This document shows positions 19,686-29,284 of a stretch of 64,000 nt of DNA, piece by piece; within the stretch, counting starts at the first letter, position 1; each line of letters opens with the position of its first letter. Origin of the DNA: Melioribacteraceae bacterium. GTDB taxonomy: Bacteria > Bacteroidota > Ignavibacteria > Ignavibacteriales > Melioribacteraceae. The notes beneath the pieces were generated by a model, which did not search any database, was not told the origin of the DNA, and saw only the letters and a program-made list of their open reading frames with translations. The stretch spans positions 62,001 through 126,000 of the forward strand of contig JAIPBD010000010.1 in NCBI GenBank assembly GCA_021739765.1, read 5' to 3'. The translations under genes were made by a program, and so were the position numbers.

Positions 19686-21722
19686 GTGCAGAAAGAAAAA
19701 GTATTAGTTACATCGGCTTTACCTTACGCAAACGGACACATTCATCTTGGTCACTTGAGCGGTGCCTATCTTCCGGCGGATATTTATGTACGTTACAAAA
19801 GATTAAAAGGCGATGACGTTTTATATGTCTGTGGTTCTGATGAACATGGGGTACCGATTACAATTACCGCGGATAAGGAAAACGTTAAACCGAAAGAGAT
19901 TATTGATCGTTACCACAATGCTAACACCGAAGCGTTCAAGAAATTTGGAATGAGTTTCGATATTTATTCGCGCACAAGTAAACCTGTTCACCATGATGAC
20001 GCAAAAACATTTTTCCTAAGTTTTCACAATCAAGGATTATTAAACGAGAAAAAAACGCTTCAATTCTATGATGAAAAAGCGAATATGTTTTTACCCGATC
20101 GATATGTTGAAGGAACATGTCCGAATTGCGGAAACGAAGATGCCCGTTCCGATGAGTGTGAAAATTGCGGCGCTTTATATGATCCTTCCGAATTATTAAA
20201 TCCCAAAAGTAAAATTACCGGTGAAACACCTGTCCGAAAAGAAACAACACATTGGTTCTTCCCGCTTGGTAAATATCAAGAAAGACTCGAAGCATACATA
20301 GATGAAATGAATTCCAAATATGGTTGGAAGGATAATGTTCTTCAATATTGCAAAAGTTGGTTCAAGGAAGGATTGAAGGATCGTGCCGTAACTCGGGATC
20401 TGGATTGGGGTGTGAGAGTGCCTCTTGAAAATTCTGAAGGCAAAGTTTTATATGTTTGGTTCGAAGCGGTTTTGGGTTATATCTCAGCAACGAGAGATTT
20501 ATCCGAACAACGAATGGAACCGGATTTATGGAAAGATTATTGGCAAAATCCAAAAACTAAATATGTCGCATTCATCGGTAAAGATAATGTGGTTTTTCAT
20601 ACAATTATTTTCCCGGCAATGTTGATGGCCTGGAACGATGGAAATGACGAAAAATTTGTGCTACCCCAAAATGTTCCCGCAAATGAATTTCTAAATTTTG
20701 AAAGTAAAAAATTTTCTAAATCTCGAGGATGGGGAATTGACGCGAAAGATTTCTTGAATTTATTCCCTGCCGATCCTTTGCGTTATTATTTAGCGGCGAA
20801 CGCTCCCGAAAATAAAGACAGCGATTTTTATTGGAAGGAATTTCAATCCCGCAACAATGATGAATTAGCTGATATTCTTGGCAATTTTGTAAATAGAACA
20901 TTCATATTTGGCGAAAAACATTTTGAGAGCAAAGTACCGGAATTAATAAATCCGACTGAAATCGATTTAAGAATGCTTGAAAGGATTACTGAATATCCCG
21001 CGAAAGTCGGGGCTTTACTGGAAAAATATAAAGTCAAAGATGCCGTTCTTGAAATGATGAATTTTACACGTTCTTGTAATAAATATTTTAATGATTCCGA
21101 ACCGTGGAAATCTGTAAAAACAAATAAAGAACAATGCGGAACTACAATAAATATTTGTTTGCAGGCTATTTATACGTTGGCGGAATTATTTTCCCCTGTA
21201 ATTCCAAATACGACAGTGAAATTATTCAATATGTTAAATGCGCGACCGACAGACTGGTACAACTCGGGTAATCCGACTCTGGCGGCCGGTCACGAACTAA
21301 ATAAACCCGAAATACTTTTTGCTAAAATTGATGATGAGAAAATAGAGGAGCAAACAACCAAATTAGAAGAAGAAAAACTTCCTCCGGTTGAGGACCCTAA
21401 AATTTCATTTGATGATTTCACCAAAATTGATTTAAGAGTCGGGGAAATACTTGAAGTTGAAAAAATACCGAAAAGTAAAAAATTGATTAAACTGAAAGTT
21501 GATTTGGGCGATTCACAAAAACAAATTCTTGCCGGAGTCGCACTAAGTTACACTGCTGAAGAATTGCTCGGTAAAAAGGTTGTGGTTGTTTCAAATTTAC
21601 AACCGGCAAAATTGATGGGAATTGAATCTGAAGGTATGATAATCGCCGCCGACAAAAAGGATGGCGGAGTTCAAATTTTGGAAGTGAGTGCTGAAATTCC
21701 TTCCGGAACAAAGGTTAAGTAA
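19686..21722 (+). CDS. metG: Methionyl-tRNA synthetase
   Basis: MetG charges tRNA-Met with methionine. The 678-residue protein shows the class I HIGH motif as HIHLGH, a zinc knuckle (CPNCGNEDARSDECENCG), and the KMSKS loop as FSKSRGWG. The last ~100 residues form the dimerising EMAP-II-like tRNA-binding domain (FDDFTKIDLRVGEILEVEKI, LVVVSNLQPAKLMGIESEGM-like). Start is GTG 19686, directly followed by the conserved VTSALPYANG block. The DNA methyltransferase gene begins 12 bases after the stop. Confidence 0.97.
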   Translation: MQKEKVLVTSALPYANGHIHLGHLSGAYLPADIYVRYKRLKGDDVLYVCGSDEHGVPITITADKENVKPKEIIDRYHNANTEAFKKFGMSFDIYSRTSKPVHHDDAKTFFLSFHNQGLLNEKKTLQFYDEKANMFLPDRYVEGTCPNCGNEDARSDECENCGALYDPSELLNPKSKITGETPVRKETTHWFFPLGKYQERLEAYIDEMNSKYGWKDNVLQYCKSWFKEGLKDRAVTRDLDWGVRVPLENSEGKVLYVWFEAVLGYISATRDLSEQRMEPDLWKDYWQNPKTKYVAFIGKDNVVFHTIIFPAMLMAWNDGNDEKFVLPQNVPANEFLNFESKKFSKSRGWGIDAKDFLNLFPADPLRYYLAANAPENKDSDFYWKEFQSRNNDELADILGNFVNRTFIFGEKHFESKVPELINPTEIDLRMLERITEYPAKVGALLEKYKVKDAVLEMMNFTRSCNKYFNDSEPWKSVKTNKEQCGTTINICLQAIYTLAELFSPVIPNTTVKLFNMLNARPTDWYNSGNPTLAAGHELNKPEILFAKIDDEKIEEQTTKLEEEKLPPVEDPKISFDDFTKIDLRVGEILEVEKIPKSKKLIKLKVDLGDSQKQILAGVALSYTAEELLGKKVVVVSNLQPAKLMGIESEGMIIAADKKDGGVQILEVSAEIPSGTKVK

Positions 21723-21734
21723 CTCGGTTTCCAT

Positions 21735-22676
21735 TTGGTCAGTTCTAGAAATCGAACCATATCGCTCTCAAACGAAGAAAGAGAATTATTTGTTACGAAA
21801 CTATTAACATTAGATAAAAATGTAAGTATCTCAGAAATTACTAATAAAACGATCAATCAAGATTTATTTGAAGTATTCGACTTTCTGCCGGAAAAAACTG
21901 TTGATTTGCTGTTCATAGATCCGCCCTATAATAAATACAAAAATTTCAATTCGAGGGTTTTCAAAAAACTATCCCATTCCGATTATTCAGATTATCTGGA
22001 AAGTTTTCTTCCGCAGTTGATAAAAATTCTTAAACCGACCGCCTCAATTTATGTTTGCTGCGATTGGTTATCATCCGCATCGGTTGTAACTGTTCTGGAG
22101 AAGTATTTTTTGGTTCGTAACAGAATAACCTGGGAGCGAGACAAAGGAAGGGGATCACTTTCAAATTGGAAAAATAATTCCGAAGATATTTGGTATTGTA
22201 CGATGTCGGAGGATTTTGTTTTTAATGTTGAGGATGTAAAAATCAAGCGGAAAGTTTTAGCTCCTTATAAAGAAAATGGAGCGCCGAAGGATTGGGATGA
22301 AGAAAGTGACGGATTGTTCAGACTTACTTATCCTTCCAACATTTGGAATGATATTTCGATTCCTTTTTGGTCTATGCCCGAAAACACTCCGCATCCTACT
22401 CAGAAACCCGAAAAGCTTTTAGCCAAAATTATACTTGCGAGTACAAACGAAAATGATTTAGTTTTTGATCCATTTTTGGGTTCAGGAACCACATCAGTAG
22501 TATCAAAAAAGCTGAAGAGACAATACATCGGCGTGGAGGTTGACCAGGAATTTTCATTACTGGCTGAAAAAAGACTTCACTTGGTCGATGAAGATATTTC
22601 AATTCAAGGTTATGAAGACGGCGTATTTTGGGAACGAAATTCAATCGTAAAACGTAAAAAGAAAACAAATTCATAA
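21735..22676 (+). CDS. Orphan site-specific DNA methyltransferase (beta-type order)
   Basis: The 313-residue protein has the catalytic motif IV DPPYN at residues 62-66 and, later, the SAM-binding motif I DPFLGSGTT at 245-253 preceded by HPTQKPEKLLAKII. Motif IV before motif I is the order of beta-class amino-methyltransferases, and DPPY favours N6-adenine. No endonuclease gene is adjacent, so this looks like an orphan methyltransferase that marks the chromosome rather than part of a restriction system. Start is TTG at 21735, the best in frame, only 12 bases after metG; it may be co-transcribed with metG. Confidence 0.85.
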   Translation: MVSSRNRTISLSNEERELFVTKLLTLDKNVSISEITNKTINQDLFEVFDFLPEKTVDLLFIDPPYNKYKNFNSRVFKKLSHSDYSDYLESFLPQLIKILKPTASIYVCCDWLSSASVVTVLEKYFLVRNRITWERDKGRGSLSNWKNNSEDIWYCTMSEDFVFNVEDVKIKRKVLAPYKENGAPKDWDEESDGLFRLTYPSNIWNDISIPFWSMPENTPHPTQKPEKLLAKIILASTNENDLVFDPFLGSGTTSVVSKKLKRQYIGVEVDQEFSLLAEKRLHLVDEDISIQGYEDGVFWERNSIVKRKKKTNS

Positions 22677-22686
22677 TTGCATTGAG

Positions 22687-22706
22687 TCAAGGCTTTCCTT
22701 GATTTT
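22687..22706 (+). terminator. Weak hairpin after the DNA methyltransferase gene
   Basis: TCAAGG pairs with CCTTGA around a CTTT loop and is followed by TTTTC. The stem is only six pairs, so termination is plausible but not strong. Confidence 0.4.
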
Positions 22707-22766
22707 CAAGGCATCTATCGGTAAAATTCAAGATTATATTTTTCTGCAAAAGGAGGAAATTTTTTG

Positions 22767-24728
22767 ATGAAAAGATTCCATTATTCAATTACTGCTTTAT
22801 TGTTATTTATTACGATTCAATCTACACATGCGCAAAATTCTGATGTTCTTGCGGAATTTTCCGGTCAAGAAATAAAAATTGAAGAATTCACCAAAGCTTA
22901 TCAAAAAAATGCCGGTAATATTTTTACAAATACCACAGGCGAAACAAACATGAAGGATTTTCTCAATCTGTACGTTAATTACAAAATGAAATTAAAAGAT
23001 GCGGAGGATAGAGGAATTACGAATGACCCGGCACTTGAGAAGGAATATATCGATTATAAAAAACAAGTCGGCGCTTCTTACATAATTGAAAATAACATTA
23101 TCAAACCCGGTATTAGAAAATTATACAATGATACGCAATATGATTATCATGTAAAGCATGTAATGTTTAAAGGTGATTCGGCAATTACCAATGCCGCCAC
23201 AGTGCTTGAGCAAATTAAAACCGGGAAAATTAGTTTTGAAGAAGCAGCGTTTAACTACACTATTGATAATATCACAAAAGCTGATAGCGGTGACATTGGA
23301 TTTATATCTACGGGTATCGCGCTTCCGGCATTCGAAAAAGCTGCGCTAAGTCTTGAAGTCGGTGAAGTTTATCCGGCACCGGTTCAATCCCGTGCGGGAG
23401 TTCATTTAATCAAACTCGAATCAAAAATCCCAACCAAAAAACAAGTTAGAGTAAGTCACATATTAATTAGAGATCCCGCCCCGGATGGAACTGATGTCGA
23501 TGATCCTTTTAAAAAAGCGGAAGGAATTAGACAAAATTTACTTGATGGAGCTGATTTTGCTGAAATGGCAAAAGCACATTCTGCAGATTTACAAAGCGCT
23601 GAAAAAGGCGGTGACTTAGGTTATATTAGAAGAAGACTAACAGTGAAAGAATTTGACGAAGCGGCATTCTCTCTCAAAGTTGATGAAATTTCAGACATTG
23701 TAAAAACCAGATATGGTTACCATATCTTGAAAGTCTCGGATATCAAACGACCGGGTCCTTTTGAAGTGGAAGAAGACGAATTAAAAAAAGTATTTCAAAC
23801 GAAATACTATGATGATTATCTAAGAGATTATTTTGATTCCCTTAAAACTCTATATAATTTCACTTTGAATGATCGTTTAATCGACTCACTAATTTCACAT
23901 AAAGATTCAATACAGTTTAATTCCAGCGGAAAAAAATATTGGGTCGTAAACAAAAATCTGGAAAGTGTTGTATTCTCGGCAGATGGTATGTCTATGAATC
24001 TGGATTCGTTGTTTACCTACGCAATGGTTGATGATAAATTTAAACACCGCAGACCAAATGAAGAAATGATGGACAAACTTATTCTTGAATACGGTTCCAA
24101 AGAACTGCTAAAATTGGAAGCAATGGAATTGGATAAAAAGGATAAACGATTTAGTGATTTAATGAGTGATTATGAAAAAGGAATATATATATTCAAATTG
24201 CAGGAGTTAGAAGTTTGGAATCAACTTGAAATCGATACTAATTCAGTCTACGAATTTTATTTAGCAAATAAGGAAAATTATAAGTTTCCCTCAAAGGTTG
24301 ATTTTAGTGAAATCTACGCAAGAAAAGATTCTTTAATAAACTTCGTTTATGATAAGATTGAGGCCGGAATGCCATTTGATTCGGCAGCTGTAAAATATAC
24401 GGAGCGGGATCAATACCGTGATCAAGCCGGGCGTTACCCGATTATGGAGGTTGCGACAAATAGATTAGCGGCGACCGCCAATCAACTCGAAAAACCGGGT
24501 GATTATACAAGAGCATTCTTTTATGGCGGTGGGTGGTTTATTCTAAAGCTGAATGAGAAAATTCCATCGCGGATTAAAACATTCGATGAAGCGCGAAGTG
24601 AAGTAATTGGCCATTACCAAGAAAGTGAAACCAAACGATTAGAAGCTGAATATATTAGTCGGTTGAAAGAGAAATACAATCCAAAGTATTATTACGATAA
24701 TTTGAAAAATGTTAAAACCCCTGAATAG
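22767..24728 (+). CDS. Periplasmic parvulin-type peptidyl-prolyl isomerase/chaperone (SurA/PpiD-like)
   Basis: A signal peptide (LLLFITIQSTHAQ) precedes a 653-residue protein with two parvulin rotamase modules. The first (about 125-225) is KHVMFKGDS...GDIGFISTGIALPAFEKAA; the second (about 230-330) is RVSHILIRDP...GGDLGYIRRRLTVKEFDEAAFSL...YGYHILKV. A long helical C-terminal region follows. The family folds and escorts outer-membrane proteins. ATG 22767 has GGAGG ten bases upstream; a TTG one codon earlier is also possible. It is first of three SurA-like genes that overlap or abut. Confidence 0.9.
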   Translation: MKRFHYSITALLLFITIQSTHAQNSDVLAEFSGQEIKIEEFTKAYQKNAGNIFTNTTGETNMKDFLNLYVNYKMKLKDAEDRGITNDPALEKEYIDYKKQVGASYIIENNIIKPGIRKLYNDTQYDYHVKHVMFKGDSAITNAATVLEQIKTGKISFEEAAFNYTIDNITKADSGDIGFISTGIALPAFEKAALSLEVGEVYPAPVQSRAGVHLIKLESKIPTKKQVRVSHILIRDPAPDGTDVDDPFKKAEGIRQNLLDGADFAEMAKAHSADLQSAEKGGDLGYIRRRLTVKEFDEAAFSLKVDEISDIVKTRYGYHILKVSDIKRPGPFEVEEDELKKVFQTKYYDDYLRDYFDSLKTLYNFTLNDRLIDSLISHKDSIQFNSSGKKYWVVNKNLESVVFSADGMSMNLDSLFTYAMVDDKFKHRRPNEEMMDKLILEYGSKELLKLEAMELDKKDKRFSDLMSDYEKGIYIFKLQELEVWNQLEIDTNSVYEFYLANKENYKFPSKVDFSEIYARKDSLINFVYDKIEAGMPFDSAAVKYTERDQYRDQAGRYPIMEVATNRLAATANQLEKPGDYTRAFFYGGGWFILKLNEKIPSRIKTFDEARSEVIGHYQESETKRLEAEYISRLKEKYNPKYYYDNLKNVKTPE

Positions 24729-25536
24729 AATCAAAGCCGGTTCATGGATTTTTATTGTACTAATTTTGACGATTTATGCGTGTGATGAAAAACCGCCGCT
24801 TAATAATCGTGTTGTCGCGCGAGTTGGAGATTACGAATTGACCGATCACCAGTTGGATTCGTTAATGGGGGCAAAATTTTACTCCAATAAAATAAAAAAT
24901 GAATTGATCAGGCAATGGATCGAAAAACAAATGGTTTATTCTGAAGCAGTCGAGAACAACGTTTTGGAATCTGAAGATTATAAATTTGTAATCGGTAATT
25001 CGGAAAAGGAGCTGGCCGCTGCTTTGCACTTAAAAGTAATATTGGGCGATAGACTAAACCAAATCTCCGAAAGAGAATTAAAAGAATATTTTGATGAGCG
25101 GAAATCAGATTTCCGTTTGAATAGTGAAGCATTTTCCTTTTATTCGGCTGAGTTTTATGATAAACAAGATGCGATCAATTTTCGAAAAGATGCATTAAAC
25201 GATTGGCAGAATGCGTTAACTGCTCACGAACAAAAAATTGCCGTCAAATATGAAACCGGTTTCGACTATGATTTTAATATCGAGCCGGTACCATTATTAA
25301 GAGTACTGAACGAATTGTATATAAATGAAGTAAGTGTAATATTAAATTTGAAACCAAGGTTGTTCACAGTTGTTCAACTGAAAGATAAGTTCACAAAAGG
25401 TGATATTCCCTCTTTCGAATCTGTAAAATCTCAGATCCGTAAAAGATTAGAGATACAAACCAAGAAGGACATTTATAAAGAATATATCGACAAACTTTAC
25501 TCAAAGTATGAAGTCGAAATAAACGAGGTTAATTGA
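24709..25536 (+). CDS. SurA-like lipoprotein lacking a clear rotamase signature
   Basis: The 275-residue protein has a hydrophobic start ending LTIYACDEKPP, a lipobox, then a SurA-type N-terminal helical domain (RVGDYELTDHQLDSLMG, LIRQWIEKQMVYSEAVEN). The segment where a parvulin domain is expected lacks the GGDLG and YHI(I/L) signatures, so enzyme activity is doubtful and a chaperone-only role is more likely. The gene overlaps its upstream neighbour by 20 bases and its downstream neighbour at the TGATG junction, so translation is coupled. Confidence 0.8.
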   Translation: MLKPLNRIKAGSWIFIVLILTIYACDEKPPLNNRVVARVGDYELTDHQLDSLMGAKFYSNKIKNELIRQWIEKQMVYSEAVENNVLESEDYKFVIGNSEKELAAALHLKVILGDRLNQISERELKEYFDERKSDFRLNSEAFSFYSAEFYDKQDAINFRKDALNDWQNALTAHEQKIAVKYETGFDYDFNIEPVPLLRVLNELYINEVSVILNLKPRLFTVVQLKDKFTKGDIPSFESVKSQIRKRLEIQTKKDIYKEYIDKLYSKYEVEINEVN

Positions 25537-26807
25537 TGAAGAAATTATTGTTTTGTTTTTTGATGATTGTTTATTCAGCTCTGAACGCACAAGAGGTGCT
25601 GGATAAAATTGTTGCTGTAGTTGATGAAGAAATTATTTTAAAATCTGAAGTGGAGCTAAAAGTTGTAATGTTTGCTTCACAAAGAAATTTAGACCCGACG
25701 AGCGAAGACTTAAAAAGGACCGTTCTAAATGAATTAATAAATGAAAAATTATTATTCGCTCAAGCTGAGCTTGATTCGATTGTGATATCGGAGGATGAAG
25801 TAAAAGCGCAACTTGAATATCAGATGAATTATTTTATTCAACAACTTGGTTCGAAAGAAAGAGTTGAACAGGCTTACGGAATGAGTATGGAAAAGATGCG
25901 CCGTGAGCTCAAAGACGAAGTTGAGAAGAATCTGATGACGCAAAGAGTAAAAGCGAAAAAATTTGCTGAAATAAGTGTGACTCGAAGAGAAGTAAAAGAG
26001 TTTTTTGAAAATTATAAAGATTCGCTTGGCCTCATCCCGCAAAAATTTACTCTATCCCACATTTTTATTAATCCGAATACAAACTATAGAGTTAAACAAA
26101 GAGCTTTTGAAACCGCAAAAACTTTGCTGGATTCAATTCAAAAAGGAGCTGATTTTGCGGCTCTTGCTGAAGAATATTCAGACGATCCCGGCAGTGCCGT
26201 AAAAGGTGGTGATTTGGGTTATGTTAAGAGAGGCGTATTCTTCCCCCAATTTGAGGCCGCGGCTTACGCGCTTCAACCGGGCGAAATATCGAAAGTTGTT
26301 GAAACTCCGGTCGGCTATCACATTATTGAGATGCTCGATAGGAGAGGAGAATCGATTAAAACACGACACATATTAATAAAGCCCGAAAGCGACGATGATT
26401 CTGATCTTGAAGCGATTGAGTTTTTGGCTTCGTTAAGAGATAGCATTCAACAAGGCGTAAATACTTTTGAGTATTATGCGAAGGTGTATAGTGATGATAA
26501 GGAAAGCTCTAAAAAATTAGGACAACTTGGAGTATTTGAACTAGATCAACTTGATAAGCCACTTCTTGATCAAGTGTATAAATTGGAAGTCGGAGAAATT
26601 GGATTTCCCAAAAGACTTCAAGTAAATAAAGACACTTACGGATTTCACATCCTAAGATTGGATAAACGAACAAATGCACATAAACCCGATTTTGAAACCG
26701 ATTATGAAGAGATTAAACAACTCGCGGATTTTAATAAAAAACAGCGCTTGTTTAATGAATGGTTGAAAAGCTTGAGGGAAGAAATATTCTGGGAAATTAA
26801 GGCATAG
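25536..26807 (+). CDS. SurA-like periplasmic peptidyl-prolyl isomerase
   Basis: The 423-residue protein follows the SurA layout: signal peptide (LLFCFLMIVYSALNAQ), N-terminal helical domain (LDKIVAVVDEEIILKSEVE), a parvulin domain (LSHIFINPN...GGDLGYVKRGVFFPQFEAAAYAL...VGYHIIEM) and a second domain beginning KTRHILIKPE. SurA receives unfolded outer-membrane proteins in the periplasm and delivers them to the BAM complex. ATG 25536 overlaps the stop of the preceding gene; the alternative TTG is one codon upstream. The third and best SurA match of the cluster. Confidence 0.92.
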   Translation: MKKLLFCFLMIVYSALNAQEVLDKIVAVVDEEIILKSEVELKVVMFASQRNLDPTSEDLKRTVLNELINEKLLFAQAELDSIVISEDEVKAQLEYQMNYFIQQLGSKERVEQAYGMSMEKMRRELKDEVEKNLMTQRVKAKKFAEISVTRREVKEFFENYKDSLGLIPQKFTLSHIFINPNTNYRVKQRAFETAKTLLDSIQKGADFAALAEEYSDDPGSAVKGGDLGYVKRGVFFPQFEAAAYALQPGEISKVVETPVGYHIIEMLDRRGESIKTRHILIKPESDDDSDLEAIEFLASLRDSIQQGVNTFEYYAKVYSDDKESSKKLGQLGVFELDQLDKPLLDQVYKLEVGEIGFPKRLQVNKDTYGFHILRLDKRTNAHKPDFETDYEEIKQLADFNKKQRLFNEWLKSLREEIFWEIKA

Positions 26808-26814
26808 GATAATT

Positions 26815-27813
26815 TTGGATAATAAAGAAACAACTATTGATGATGTTGAATTGGTTGCTAAACTAAATTCAACAGTTGCTGAATTAAAATCGGAAATCGG
26901 TAAAGTAATTATTGGTCAGGAAGAAGTTATTGATAATCTTCTAACAGGACTTTTAGCCCGAGGACATTGTCTTTTAGTCGGTGTTCCCGGACTGGCAAAA
27001 ACGTTATTAATCAAAACTCTTGCCGAAGTTTTAGACTTGAAGTTTAATAGAATCCAATTTACACCGGATTTAATGCCGAGTGATATAACCGGTACTGAGA
27101 TTATTGAAGAAGATCAAGTTACAAAAAAACGATCCTTCAGATTTATTCAAGGTCCTATCTTCGCCAACGTAATTCTCGCAGATGAAATAAACAGAACTCC
27201 GCCCAAAACCCAAAGCGCTTTATTGGAAGCGATGCAAGAGCATAAAATTACCGCTGCCGGACAAACTTATGATCTCGGTGATCCTTTTTTCGTTCTCGCA
27301 ACCCAAAATCCTATCGAGCAAGAAGGAACTTATCCGTTACCCGAGGCTCAACTCGATAGATTTATGTTTAATCTTTGGCTGGGTTATCCCTCTTACGAGG
27401 ATGAAATTAATATCATTAAATCAACAACAAGTGACTATCAACCTAACCTGAAGAAAACTGTTTCTACTTCGCAATTAGTAGAATTTCAAGATCTGGTTAG
27501 AAGGGTTCCGGTTGCCGATAATGTTATCGAATATGCGGTGAAATTTGTAAATGCAACTCGCCCAAACACAAAAAATTCGAAGGAATTTGTTAATGAATGG
27601 GTTAATTGGGGCGCCGGTCCGCGTGCCTCTCAATATTTGATTTTATCGGCAAAAGCTAAATCAATTATGGCGGGACGTTATACACCAAACATTGATGACG
27701 TGAAATCTTCTTTGATTCCCGTTTTAAGACACAGAATTATTCCAAATTTTAATGCCGAGGCAGAAGGAATAAACTCAGTAGAAATTATCAAAAAAATTGA
27801 AGAATCCATTTGA
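26815..27813 (+). CDS. MoxR-family AAA ATPase
   Basis: MoxR ATPases act as chaperones that help assemble or activate other proteins. The 332 residues contain Walker A GVPGLAKTLL, the strongly conserved FTPDLMPSDITG and ADEINRTPPKTQSALLEAMQE (Walker B), FVLATQNPIEQEGTYPLPEAQLDRF and arginine-containing C-terminal elements. MoxR genes usually precede a DUF58/von Willebrand gene; here the next gene is a beta-propeller, so the client is unclear. Start is TTG 26815, eight bases after the SurA-like gene; the PQQ-like gene overlaps the stop. Confidence 0.93.
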   Translation: MDNKETTIDDVELVAKLNSTVAELKSEIGKVIIGQEEVIDNLLTGLLARGHCLLVGVPGLAKTLLIKTLAEVLDLKFNRIQFTPDLMPSDITGTEIIEEDQVTKKRSFRFIQGPIFANVILADEINRTPPKTQSALLEAMQEHKITAAGQTYDLGDPFFVLATQNPIEQEGTYPLPEAQLDRFMFNLWLGYPSYEDEINIIKSTTSDYQPNLKKTVSTSQLVEFQDLVRRVPVADNVIEYAVKFVNATRPNTKNSKEFVNEWVNWGAGPRASQYLILSAKAKSIMAGRYTPNIDDVKSSLIPVLRHRIIPNFNAEAEGINSVEIIKKIEESI

Positions 27814-29273
27814 TTTTCCATAAACGAATTTTTCTTTCGGCTCTGTTTATTATTGCATTTTGTGCTACTTCACTATTCTCACAAGCCCAAATAAGTGATG
27901 ATGAAGTTATTATCGGTACATTCCTCGGAAACGAAAAACGAAATTATTACGGTTCCAATCCCCCGGATAATCTAAATATTAATTGGAAACATTATCTGGG
28001 TGAAGGCATAACAATAATCTCAACAGGACCGGACACATTATTGTGGAAGGGGAGTGGTTGGACGGGGCAGCCTCTGCTTATAAAAGAGAATAATGAGCTT
28101 TATCTCATACAGGCTTCACTCGATCACAATCTGAAAAAAATTAAAGCCACAACGGGAGAGTTGGTCTGGGAATACAAATTTGATGATGTACTAAAGGGAA
28201 CAGGAACGATTTGGGAAAATAATTCCGCAAAAAATCCGGAAGACCGATTTATTATTTTACAAGGCAGCCGCCGGGGTAATGATAAAACGATGTACTCGAA
28301 AATTGTCCCGAGTTTTCGGGCGATTTCATACGGATCCGGCAAAGAATTATGGCGGCTCAACATTCGCAAAACCCGAAGTTATAGTCGAGATATGGATGCG
28401 TCACCTCTAATTATCAACGATACCATTTATACACCGCTCGAAAACTCAACATTCGTTTTAATCGATTTAAAAGCCAAATTTGAAGTTGGCAGAGACGGAA
28501 AAAACTATGCCAATATCATTCAAGAATCCTTGTTATACAAACAGCAAGATGTTTTGAAACATGGCGGGAATCTAGTGGCCGAAAGTTCACCTGCGCGAAT
28601 AAATGATCACCTTTATATTCCGGCAGGTTCTGGTTGGGTTTTTGGATACGATCTGATTAAAAAGAGAATCGATTGGGAGTATTTTATCGGCTCGGATATT
28701 GACGGAAGCCCGGTCGTGACCGGAGATGATTGTATCTTAGTTTCGATTGAAAAGCAATATATCGATGGAAATGGCGGAGTAATAAAACTAAATCCGGCAA
28801 AAGATCCGAAAAATGCCGTAGAATGGTTCTTCCCGACTGAAAATGTAGATTATGAGTCTTGGGAAGGTGGAGTTATAGGATCTGCGAGTGTGAACGATTA
28901 TTACAATAAATCCGGCCGCAAAAATTTGGCTTCGTTTATTGCATTGGATGGATTTCTATATTTAGTGGATTATTCCGAAATTGACAATTCCAAAGGTCAA
29001 GTTTGGGGACCTAATAACAAAATGAAATTCCCAACTCCCAAACTGCTCGATAAATTTGACATTGGTCCATCGATTTCGACTCCAATAATTGTTGATAACA
29101 AAATTATCGCCGCATCTTATAGCGGGCTGTATTTATTCAGGATAACCGAAAATTACACCCTTCAACTAATTGATAAAATAACGGGTTTTGGCTTTGAGGC
29201 GACTCCAATTGTTTATCAAGGAAAATTATACATCGGTGCAAAAGATGGTTATTTGTACTGCCTTGGGAATTAA
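27810..29273 (+). CDS. Secreted PQQ-like beta-propeller protein
   Basis: A signal peptide (SALFIIAFCATSLFSQAQ) precedes a 487-residue protein with repeated propeller-blade signatures: ATTGELVWEYKF, YGSGKELWRLNI, GYDLIKKRIDWEY, and GAKDGYLYCLG at the end. This resembles BamB-like or quinoprotein-like outer-layer propellers; no quinone-binding catalytic residues can be claimed. The TTG start overlaps the MoxR stop by three bases, so the two are coupled. Function unknown. Confidence 0.8.
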   Translation: MIFHKRIFLSALFIIAFCATSLFSQAQISDDEVIIGTFLGNEKRNYYGSNPPDNLNINWKHYLGEGITIISTGPDTLLWKGSGWTGQPLLIKENNELYLIQASLDHNLKKIKATTGELVWEYKFDDVLKGTGTIWENNSAKNPEDRFIILQGSRRGNDKTMYSKIVPSFRAISYGSGKELWRLNIRKTRSYSRDMDASPLIINDTIYTPLENSTFVLIDLKAKFEVGRDGKNYANIIQESLLYKQQDVLKHGGNLVAESSPARINDHLYIPAGSGWVFGYDLIKKRIDWEYFIGSDIDGSPVVTGDDCILVSIEKQYIDGNGGVIKLNPAKDPKNAVEWFFPTENVDYESWEGGVIGSASVNDYYNKSGRKNLASFIALDGFLYLVDYSEIDNSKGQVWGPNNKMKFPTPKLLDKFDIGPSISTPIIVDNKIIAASYSGLYLFRITENYTLQLIDKITGFGFEATPIVYQGKLYIGAKDGYLYCLGN

Positions 29274-29284
29274 TCGAACATAAT

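Noticed and set aside
21735-22676. Complete restriction-modification system
   Set aside because: Neighbours are metG and a SurA-like gene; no endonuclease or specificity gene is present.
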